Shown here one piece after another: positions 1 through 4,835 of a DNA stretch of 8,527 nucleotides. This DNA comes from Ectopseudomonas composti (GTDB lineage Bacteria > Pseudomonadota > Gammaproteobacteria > Pseudomonadales > Pseudomonadaceae): the NCBI GenBank assembly GCA_946886245.1, contig CAMPIF010000162.1, positions 1 through 8,527 on the forward strand, given 5' to 3'. A program made the position numbers and the translations under genes. The first letter of the stretch is position 1. Every line of letters begins with the position of its first letter. Under the pieces are notes generated by a model. The model saw only the letters and a program-made list of their open reading frames with translations. It was not told where the DNA came from and ran no database searches.

Positions 1-574
1 GAGCCCGCACCTGGACAAGCTCGGCATGCGCAGTTCGGAAACCGCCCAGGTGTTCTTCGACAACGTGCGCGTGCCACAGCGCTATCGCATCGGCCACGAA
101 GGCGCCGGCTTCATGATGCAGATGCTGCAGTTCCAGGAAGAGCGCCTGTTCGGTGCGGCCAACATGATCAAGGGCCTGGAACACTGCGTCGACACCACCA
201 TCGACTACTGCAAGCAGCGCCACACCTTCGGTCAGCCGCTGATCGACAACCAGGTCATTCACTTCCGCATGGCCGAGCTGCAGACCGAGATCGAGTGCCT
301 GCGCGCACTGGTCTACCAGGCCACCGAGCAATACGTGAAAGGCCGCGACGTGACCAAGCTGGCATCGATGGCCAAGCTCAAGGCCGGGCGCCTCGGCCGC
401 GAGGTGTCCGACGCCTGCCTGCAGTACTGGGGCGGCATGGGTTTCATGTGGGACAACCCGGTGTCGCGCGCCTACCGCGACGTGCGCCTGGTCAGCATTG
501 GCGGCGGTGCCGACGAAATCATGCTCGGCATCATCTGCAAGCTGATGGGCATCCTGCCGGGGAAGAAAAAATAA
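1..574 (+). CDS. atuD: Citronellyl-CoA dehydrogenase AtuD, C-terminal half (acyl-CoA dehydrogenase family), partial at left edge
   Basis: The reading frame is open from base 2 to the TAA at 572-574 (about 190 residues), so roughly half of a normal 380-390 residue acyl-CoA dehydrogenase is present. The fragment starts in the beta-domain (DKLGMRSSETAQVFFDNVRVP, typical of the family) and continues through the C-terminal helical domain with RHTFGQPL and QYWGGMGFMWDNPVSRAYRD, the FAD- and dimer-contacting segments. The usual catalytic Glu of the YEGT motif is absent: the equivalent stretch reads IGGGADEI. A Glu in EERL (codon 140-142) lies where isovaleryl-CoA and long-chain dehydrogenases carry their catalytic base, which fits a branched substrate. 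The family oxidises acyl-CoA at C2-C3 with FAD and passes electrons to ETF. The AtuD assignment (citronellyl-CoA to geranyl-CoA, cytoplasmic) rests on the following atuE-F-G order; in isolation it could be another branched-chain dehydrogenase. Confidence 0.85.
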   Translation, partial: SPHLDKLGMRSSETAQVFFDNVRVPQRYRIGHEGAGFMMQMLQFQEERLFGAANMIKGLEHCVDTTIDYCKQRHTFGQPLIDNQVIHFRMAELQTEIECLRALVYQATEQYVKGRDVTKLASMAKLKAGRLGREVSDACLQYWGGMGFMWDNPVSRAYRDVRLVSIGGGADEIMLGIICKLMGILPGKKK

Positions 575-589
575 CGTCGCGCAGCGACG
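575..589 (+). other. Small hairpin directly after atuD
   Basis: CGTCGC and GCGACG (575-580 and 584-589) pair around a 3-base loop immediately after the atuD stop. No T-run follows, so this is not a recognisable intrinsic terminator. The GC-rich stretch after it (590-630), with GGCC and GCC/GGC short inverted repeats, resembles degenerate intergenic repeat material. Read-through into atuE is likely. Confidence 0.35.
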
Positions 590-637
590 GCCCGAAGGGT
601 GGCCGCCAGGGACGGCAGGCCATAAGGAAGGTTTGAT

Positions 638-704
638 CGTAGGGTGGATCACGCTTTATCGATCCACCATGACGGTGGACGTAAAAAGCGACGTCCACCC
701 TACG
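638..704. repeat. REP doublet (REPIN-like) in the atuD-atuE spacer
   Basis: The 67-base element is bounded by a perfect 11-base inverted repeat, CGTAGGGTGGA (638-648) and TCCACCCTACG (694-704). It contains two hairpins: GGTGGATC/GATCCACC (643-650 with 661-668) and GGTGGACGT/ACGTCCACC (674-682 with 691-699). Both ends keep the GTAG tetranucleotide (CTAC on the right) typical of REPs mobilised by RAYT transposases. The left half matches the reverse complement of 1643-1673 at 29 of 31 positions, so this is a real repeat family and not a chance hairpin. Function is unknown; REPs in operons can affect mRNA stability. Confidence 0.85.
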
Positions 705-708
705 CACC

Positions 709-731
709 GTAGGAGCGGCTTCAGCCGCGAA
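709..731 (+). repeat. Second-type REP hairpin upstream of atuE
   Basis: GTAGGAGCGGCT followed by TCAGCCGCGAA forms a 6-base-pair stem GCGGCT/AGCCGC (715-720 with 723-728) and has a GTAG head. I recognise the GTAGGAGCGG...CCGCGA core as a widespread Pseudomonas REP type. It lies 4 bases after the preceding REP doublet and 23 bases before the atuE start, just upstream of the AAAGGTG ribosome binding site (743-749). Confidence 0.75.
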
Positions 732-754
732 TCACCGAAATCAAAGGTGTATCC

Positions 755-1552
755 ATGAACGACCTGCCCCACTGCGACACCCTGCTGCTCGACCTCGATG
801 CTGGTGTGCTGCACGTCACCCTCAACCGTCCGGACAGCCGCAATGCCATGAGCCTGGCCATGGTCGGCGAACTGCGCGCGACCCTCGAAGCCGTGCGCCA
901 TGACACGAACGTGCGCGCCCTCGTGCTGCGCGGTGCGGGCGGTCATTTCTGCGCCGGTGGCGACATCAAGGACATGGCCGGTGCCCGCGCCAAAGGGAGC
1001 GATGCCTACCGCGAGCTGAACCGCGCCTTCGGTGCGCTGCTGGAAGAGGCCCAGGCCGCGCCGCAGGTGCTGGTGGCGGTGCTGGAAGGCGCCGTGCTCG
1101 GCGGCGGTTTCGGCCTGGCCTGCGTGTCCGACGTGGCCATCGCCGCCAGCGGCGCCAAATTCGGCCTGCCGGAGACCACACTGGGCATCCTGCCGGCGCA
1201 GATCGCCCCCTTCGTCGTGCATCGCATCGGCCTGACCCAGGCCCGCCGCCTGGCCCTGACCGCCGCCCGTTTCGACGGCCTTGATGCCCTGCGCCTGGGC
1301 CTGGTGCATTACTGCGAAAGCGATGACGCCGCCCTGCAGCAGCGCCTGGACGAGACCCTGGAACAGATTCGCCAATGCGCGCCACAGGCCAACGCCCAGA
1401 CCAAGGCCCTGCTGCTGGCCAGCGAACGCGAAGCACTCGGCCCGCTGCTCGACCGCGCTGCCGAACAGTTCGCCGCCGCCGTCACAGGCGCCGAAGGTGT
1501 CGAAGGCACCCTGGCCTTCGTGCAGAAACGCAAGCCGAGGTGGGCCCAATGA
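755..1552 (+). CDS. atuE: Isohexenylglutaconyl-CoA hydratase AtuE (enoyl-CoA hydratase/crotonase family)
   Basis: This 265-residue protein has the usual length for a crotonase. The N-terminal VTLNRPDSRNAMS segment and the two oxyanion-hole regions, GGHFCAGGD (residues 62-70) and LGGGFG (115-120), are clear, and FGLPETTLGI supplies the second catalytic Glu (E140). The position 20 residues earlier, normally the first Glu of enoyl-CoA hydratases, is Gly120. The family adds water to an enoyl-CoA double bond; AtuE hydrates isohexenylglutaconyl-CoA, the product of geranyl-CoA carboxylase, in the cytoplasm. The start is supported by AAAGGTG 5 bases before the ATG. It follows atuD by 180 bases filled with REPs and precedes atuF. 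LiuC-type 3-methylglutaconyl-CoA hydratase is the closest alternative, but the adjoining geranyl-CoA-type carboxylase alpha gene and AtuG argue for AtuE. Confidence 0.88.
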   Translation: MNDLPHCDTLLLDLDAGVLHVTLNRPDSRNAMSLAMVGELRATLEAVRHDTNVRALVLRGAGGHFCAGGDIKDMAGARAKGSDAYRELNRAFGALLEEAQAAPQVLVAVLEGAVLGGGFGLACVSDVAIAASGAKFGLPETTLGILPAQIAPFVVHRIGLTQARRLALTAARFDGLDALRLGLVHYCESDDAALQQRLDETLEQIRQCAPQANAQTKALLLASEREALGPLLDRAAEQFAAAVTGAEGVEGTLAFVQKRKPRWAQ

Positions 1553-1590
1553 TGGATTGGACAGACAAGCACTACCGACAAAGACCGTAG
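1549..1590 (+). other. 13-codon mini-ORF resembling the DusA N-terminal motif; possible integration-site relic
   Basis: An ATG at 1549 overlaps the atuE stop in an ATGA junction and opens a 13-residue frame (MMDWTDKHYRQRP) ending at TAG 1588-1590. With the preceding in-frame CCA (Pro), it reads PMMDWTDKHYR, very close to the conserved P-M-M/L-D-W-T-D-R-H-C-R motif near the start of tRNA-dihydrouridine synthase A. Codons ACA, CGA and AGA are rare in the surrounding genes. No further DusA sequence follows; the frame runs straight into a REP. The 5' end of dusA is a known target of island and prophage integrases, so a relic or secondary attachment site is possible. It could also be a coupled leader peptide or coincidence. 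Known: dusA as target. Seen: the peptide match. Inferred: the origin. Confidence 0.4.
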
Positions 1591-1673
1591 GGTGGATCGG
1601 GGCGCGTAGCCGTCGCTCTTCACATCCAGCAATGACACAAACGGTGGATCGATGAAGCGTGATCCACCCTGCG
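1586..1673. repeat. REP doublet in the atuE-atuF spacer
   Basis: CGTAGGGTGGATC (1586-1598) pairs with GATCCACCCTGCG (1661-1673) with one mismatch. The right half (1643-1673) is, in reverse complement, 29/31 identical to the left half of the REP at 638-668. It has its own inner stem GGTGGATC/GATCCACC (1643-1650 with 1661-1668). The GTAG head is intact on the left only; the right end reads CTGC in place of CTAC. The middle portion (about 1600-1640) is unlike the first element. Confidence 0.8.
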
Positions 1674-1682
1674 CCAGAACAC

Positions 1683-1705
1683 CCTAGCCCGGATGCAATC
1701 CGGGG
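1683..1705 (+). repeat. REP-like hairpin upstream of the atuF ribosome binding site
   Basis: CCCGGAT-GCA-ATCCGGG (1688-1704) is a perfect 7-base-pair stem with a 3-base loop, preceded by CTAG. The TAGCCCGGATGCAATCCGGG form is familiar to me as another intergenic repeat in Pseudomonas. Its 3' arm ends 11 bases before the AGGAG of atuF, close enough to affect initiation or to protect a processed 5' end. Confidence 0.6.
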
Positions 1706-1715
1706 ATCGTCCCAC

Positions 1716-1720
1716 AGGAG
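1716..1720 (+). promoter_or_regulatory. Ribosome binding site that decides the atuF start
   Basis: AGGAG lies 7 bases before the ATG at 1728. An upstream in-frame ATG at 1659 would add 23 residues but lies inside the REP palindrome, has no Shine-Dalgarno, and would encode sequence before the biotin carboxylase start MPAFNKILIANRGEIA. Confidence 0.85.
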
Positions 1721-1727
1721 CACGAAG

Positions 1728-3713
1728 ATGCCCGCATTCAACAAGATCCTCATCGCCAACCGTGGCGAGATCGCCTGCCGGGTGATGCGCACCGCCCTCG
1801 AACTCGGCTACCGCACCGTGGCGGTGTACTCCGAGGCCGATGCCGATGCCCGTCACGTGCAGATCGCCGACGAAGCCGTGTGCATCGGCCCGGCACAGGT
1901 GAGCCAGTCTTACCTGCGCATCGACGCCATCATCGAGGCCGCGCGCAAGACCGGCGCCGACGCCATCCACCCCGGCTATGGCTTCCTCTCCGAGAACGCC
2001 GATTTCGCCCGCGCCTGCGAGGCAGCCGGCATTGTCTTCATCGGCCCAACCGTAGAGGCCATCCACCTGATGGGCAGCAAGCGCCTATCCAAGATCGCCA
2101 TGCTGGAAGCCGGCGTGCCCTGCATTCCCGGTTACGAAGGCGCCGCCCAGGATGACGACACCCTGGCCCGCGAAGCCGAGCGCATCGGCTACCCGCTGAT
2201 GATCAAGGCCAGCGCCGGTGGCGGCGGCCGTGGCATGCGCCTGGTACATGAATCCTCCGAACTGCTGGGGCAGATCCGCACCGCTCGCTCGGAGGCGCAG
2301 AACGCCTTCGGCTCCGGCGAGCTGATCCTCGAACGCGCGGTGATCCGCCCGCGCCATGTCGAGATCCAGGTCTTCGGCGACCAGCACGGCAGCATCGTCT
2401 ACCTTGGCGAGCGCGACTGCTCGGTGCAGCGTCGCCACCAGAAGGTGGTCGAGGAAGCGCCCTGCCCGGTGATGACGCCCGAGCTGCGCCGCGCCATGGG
2501 CGAGGCGGCGGTGAAGGCGGCGGCTTCGGTCAACTACGTTGGCGCCGGTACCGTGGAGTTCCTGCTCGACGCCAGCGGCGAGTTCTTCTTCCTGGAAATG
2601 AACACCCGCCTGCAGGTGGAGCACCCGGTCACCGAGCTGATCACCGGGCAGGATCTGGTGGCCTGGCAGATTCGCACGGCCTCCGGTCTGCCCCTGCCGC
2701 TGCAGCAGGACGAAATCCGCCTCAGCGGCCACGCCATGGAGGTGCGCCTGTACGCCGAGGACTCGGCCGCCGGCTTCCTGCCGCAGACCGGCCAGGTGCT
2801 GCGCTGGGAACCCGAGCTACTGGCAGGCGTGCGCATCGACCACGGCCTGGTCGAGGGGCAGGCCGTCACGCCCTTCTACGACCCGATGCTGGCCAAGGTC
2901 ATCGCCTACGGCGAAACCCGCGACGAAGCCCGGCGCAAGCTGGTGCGCGCCGTAGAGCAATGCGTGCTGCTCGGCGTGAACGGCAACCAGCGCTTCCTCG
3001 CCAACCTGCTCAAGCACCCGCAGTTCGCCGCCGGCAACGCCACCACGGCGTTCATCGCCGAGCATTTTGCCGCCGACCCCAGCCTGCACCCGCACATGGC
3101 CAGCCTGGCCGAGCTGGCCATGGCCGCCGCCCTGCTCTATCAGGCCTCGGCCAACGCCCGCGCGCACCAGCCCGGCCTGTCCGGCTGGCGTAGCGCGGGC
3201 AGCGCGCCCTGGCGTTTCGTTCTCAAGCAGGGGGAGCACAGACACGCTGTGGAACTGGACGTGCTCGCCAGCGGCCCACAAGCGCAGCTTCGCGTGCACC
3301 GGGGTGAAGAGCAGCTGTCTGTGCGCCTGCTGGCCAGCGACGGTCGTTGGCTGACCCTGGAACTGGACGGCGTGCGCCGCCGCCAGGCCTACCACATCGA
3401 AGGCGAGCGCCTGTGGCTCTACGGTGAACACGGCAACCTGGAACTGCTGGACGTCACCCACGAGCCGGCCGGCGGGCAGGACGCCGCCAGCAGCGGCGCG
3501 GTAAAGGCACCGATGGATGGCGCCATCGTCGACGTGCTGATCGCCGAAGGCGACAGCGTGAGCAAGGGACAATTGCTGGTGGTGCTGGAGGCGATGAAGA
3601 TGGAGCACCCGCTCAAGGCCGGTGTCGACGGTATCGTCCGTCGCGTTGGCGTGAGCCGGGGCGAGCAGGTCAAGAACCGTCAGTTGCTGGTGGAAATCGA
3701 AGCGGCTTCGTAG
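1728..3713 (+). CDS. atuF: Geranyl-CoA carboxylase alpha (biotin-containing) subunit AtuF
   Basis: The 661-residue protein has the architecture of acyl-CoA carboxylase alpha subunits. Residues 1 to about 445 are biotin carboxylase: KILIANRGEIACRV at the N-terminus, the ATP-grasp glycine-rich loop IKASAGGGGRGM (159-170), ERDCSVQRRHQKVVEEAPCP, and the active-site EMNTRLQVEHP (E290, N292, R294, E298). A linker domain follows, then a biotinyl carrier domain (about 588-658) with EAMKMEHP, in which Lys624 is the biotinylation site. It carboxylates biotin with ATP and bicarbonate; the beta subunit AtuC, expected upstream of this window, transfers the carboxyl to geranyl-CoA. LiuD (methylcrotonyl-CoA carboxylase alpha) is the close paralogue; neighbours AtuE and AtuG favour AtuF. 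The stop codon TAG is part of a REP palindrome, so the extreme C-terminus may have been set by that element. Confidence 0.9.
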   Translation: MPAFNKILIANRGEIACRVMRTALELGYRTVAVYSEADADARHVQIADEAVCIGPAQVSQSYLRIDAIIEAARKTGADAIHPGYGFLSENADFARACEAAGIVFIGPTVEAIHLMGSKRLSKIAMLEAGVPCIPGYEGAAQDDDTLAREAERIGYPLMIKASAGGGGRGMRLVHESSELLGQIRTARSEAQNAFGSGELILERAVIRPRHVEIQVFGDQHGSIVYLGERDCSVQRRHQKVVEEAPCPVMTPELRRAMGEAAVKAAASVNYVGAGTVEFLLDASGEFFFLEMNTRLQVEHPVTELITGQDLVAWQIRTASGLPLPLQQDEIRLSGHAMEVRLYAEDSAAGFLPQTGQVLRWEPELLAGVRIDHGLVEGQAVTPFYDPMLAKVIAYGETRDEARRKLVRAVEQCVLLGVNGNQRFLANLLKHPQFAAGNATTAFIAEHFAADPSLHPHMASLAELAMAAALLYQASANARAHQPGLSGWRSAGSAPWRFVLKQGEHRHAVELDVLASGPQAQLRVHRGEEQLSVRLLASDGRWLTLELDGVRRRQAYHIEGERLWLYGEHGNLELLDVTHEPAGGQDAASSGAVKAPMDGAIVDVLIAEGDSVSKGQLLVVLEAMKMEHPLKAGVDGIVRRVGVSRGEQVKNRQLLVEIEAAS

Positions 3714-3761
3714 GGTGCGCGCGCACCTGGATTGACAGGCGGTGCGCACGGCGCACCCTAA
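3709..3761. repeat. REP doublet overlapping the atuF stop codon
   Basis: TAGGGTGCGC (3711-3720) and GCGCACCCTA (3751-3760) are perfect inverted repeats. Inside them lie GCGCACC (3721-3727) and GGTGCGC (3741-3747), so the element can fold as two separate hairpins or one long one. The GTAG head is 3710-3713, and its TAG is the in-frame stop of atuF. The right end reads CTAA rather than CTAC. The core (GTGCGC) differs from the GTGGATC type in the two earlier spacers. Confidence 0.8.
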
Positions 3762-3787
3762 GTGTTCGAACAACAAGAGGAACGCCC

Positions 3788-4636
3788 ATGTCACTTTCCG
3801 GCAAGACCCTGTTCATCACCGGCGCCAGCCGTGGTATCGGCCGCGAGATCGCCCTCAAGGCCGCCGCCGATGGCGCCAACATCGTCATTGCAGCCAAGAG
3901 CGCCGAGCCGCACCCGAAACTGCAAGGCACCATCTTCAGCGTCGCAGCCGAGGTCGAAGCCGCTGGCGGCAAGGCCCTGGCGTTGCAACTGGACGTGCGT
4001 GACGAACAAGCCGTGGCAGCAGCCATGGCCAAGGCCGCCGAGCATTTTGGTTGTATCGATGCACTGATCAACAACGCCGGGGCGATCAAGCTGGTGGGCG
4101 TGGAGAAACTGGAACCCAAGCGCTTCGACCTGATGTACCAGATCAATACCCGTGCGGTGATGGTCTGCAGCCAGGCGGCGCTGCCGTACTTGAAGAACAG
4201 CAGCTCCGCTGCGGGGAAGCAGAGCTCGGGCGGGCACATCCTCAACCTCTCTCCGCCGCTCAACCTCGATGCCAAGTGGTTCGCCCAGCACGGCCCCTAC
4301 ACCGTCACCAAGTACGGCATGAGCATGCTCACCCTGGGCATGAGCGAGGAATTCAAGAAGTACGGCATCAGCGTCAATTCACTGTGGCCGAAGACCATGA
4401 TCGCCACCGCCGCCATCGAGTTCGAACTGGGCAGCCGCGACGCCTTCAAGCGGGCACGCACCCCGGCGATCATGGCCGACGCGGCTCATGCGATCCTGGC
4501 CAGTCAAGGCCGCAGCATCACCGGGCGCCTGCTGATCGACGAGGACATCCTGCGCGAACAGGGCATCAGCGACTTCGAGCAATACCGTTTCGATCCTGCT
4601 GGCGGCAGCCTGATACCGGATCTGTTCGTCGATTGA
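3788..4636 (+). CDS. atuG: Short-chain dehydrogenase AtuG (SDR superfamily, HSDL2-like)
   Basis: The 282-residue protein is an SDR with the NAD(P)-binding TGASRGIG (residues 11-18), NNAG (95-98), and the catalytic Ser155 (NLSPP), Tyr171 and Lys175 (YTVTK). The stretch LSPPLNLDAKWFAQHGPYTVTK and the later SLWPKTMIATAA strongly resemble the HSDL2-type group, which is somewhat longer than simple 250-residue SDRs. A Ser/Gly-rich insert (KNSSSAAGKQSSGG, about residues 136-149) precedes the Ser motif. The start is supported by AGAGGA 6 bases upstream. It lies 74 bases after atuF, separated only by a REP, so cotranscription is likely. AtuG belongs to the atu cluster, but its exact substrate is not established to my knowledge; oxidation of a terpenoid alcohol or a hydroxyacyl-CoA is possible. 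Cytoplasmic: no signal peptide is visible. Confidence 0.87.
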   Translation: MSLSGKTLFITGASRGIGREIALKAAADGANIVIAAKSAEPHPKLQGTIFSVAAEVEAAGGKALALQLDVRDEQAVAAAMAKAAEHFGCIDALINNAGAIKLVGVEKLEPKRFDLMYQINTRAVMVCSQAALPYLKNSSSAAGKQSSGGHILNLSPPLNLDAKWFAQHGPYTVTKYGMSMLTLGMSEEFKKYGISVNSLWPKTMIATAAIEFELGSRDAFKRARTPAIMADAAHAILASQGRSITGRLLIDEDILREQGISDFEQYRFDPAGGSLIPDLFVD

Positions 4637-4701
4637 GTCAATCTTCGGCTGCTCATCGGGCCTGCAGCAAATACCGAATGTGCGCCTGAAAGAAGTCAGG
4701 C
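4631..4701 (+). terminator. Hairpins after atuG; possible weak end of the atuD-G unit
   Basis: GATTGA-G-TCAATC (4631-4643) spans the atuG stop codon. A second hairpin, GCCTGA/TCAGGC (4684-4689 with 4696-4701), has a 6-base loop. Neither is followed by a T-run, so intrinsic termination is uncertain. They mark the change from the tightly spaced atu genes to the 199-base leader of the autotransporter gene. Confidence 0.3.
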
Positions 4702-4713
4702 ACAATGCCACTA

Positions 4714-4726
4714 CATGCCAGGCATG
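4714..4726. promoter_or_regulatory. Palindrome upstream of the autotransporter gene, possible operator
   Basis: CATGCC-A-GGCATG is a perfect 13-base inverted repeat with a single-base centre, about 110 bases before the autotransporter start. It is a plausible dimeric-regulator site, but no regulator family can be named from it. Confidence 0.3.
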
Positions 4727-4777
4727 TCAGGAAGCCGTATGCAGGGAAGTGCAATCTGAACCCTCCCGCCGTACCGC

Positions 4778-4786
4778 TGATACAAA
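4778..4786 (+). promoter_or_regulatory. Possible extended -10 promoter of the autotransporter gene
   Basis: TGATACAAA (4778-4786) resembles an extended -10 (TGN then TATAAT-like), 50 bases before the start codon. No convincing -35 lies 16-18 bases upstream. It is the best candidate in the 4637-4835 spacer, but weak. Confidence 0.2.
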
Positions 4787-4802
4787 CGCGTCGCATCGCT
4801 CG

Positions 4803-4818
4803 CCTGGCAGTTGCCAGG
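4803..4818. promoter_or_regulatory. Perfect inverted repeat just before the autotransporter ribosome binding site
   Basis: CCTGGCA-GT-TGCCAGG is a 7+7 inverted repeat with a 2-base centre, ending 6 bases before AGGGAG. Its position suits an operator just downstream of the candidate -10, or an mRNA hairpin modulating translation. Which of these applies cannot be told from sequence. Confidence 0.4.
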
Positions 4819-4824
4819 TAGCGC

Positions 4825-4830
4825 AGGGAG
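4825..4830 (+). promoter_or_regulatory. Ribosome binding site that decides the autotransporter start
   Basis: AGGGAG lies 5 bases before ATG 4836. The frame is open upstream to an ATG at 4680, but those 52 extra codons have no Shine-Dalgarno and encode cysteine-containing, non-signal-like sequence. Starting at 4836 gives MNKAFSIVWS, the canonical extended signal peptide opening. Confidence 0.85.
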
Positions 4831-4835
4831 CAGTC

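Noticed and set aside
575..637. Intrinsic terminator between atuD and atuE
   Set aside because: The hairpin has no T-run, and the next genes continue the same pathway on the same strand.
1547..1590. A remnant dusA gene (pseudogene) extending into the atuE-F spacer
   Set aside because: Only about 11 codons resemble DusA and nothing downstream continues it, so it was recorded as a motif-sized fragment, not a decayed gene.
1659..1727. Upstream ATG giving AtuF 23 more residues
   Set aside because: It lies in a REP palindrome, lacks a ribosome binding site, and the family N-terminus begins at 1728.
656..1792. Long open frame on the minus strand opposite atuE (378 codons)
   Set aside because: It mirrors the G/C-rich third positions of atuE, runs through REP palindromes, has low-complexity Gly/Gln/His-rich sequence and resembles no protein family I know.
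2085..3794. Long minus-strand open frames opposite atuF (215 and 325 codons)
   Set aside because: Antisense shadows of a strongly conserved carboxylase gene, without domain signatures or plausible start context.
4803..4822. Sigma-54 -24/-12 promoter around TGGCAGTTGC
   Set aside because: The GG to GC spacing does not fit, and the string is explained by the inverted repeat at 4803-4818.
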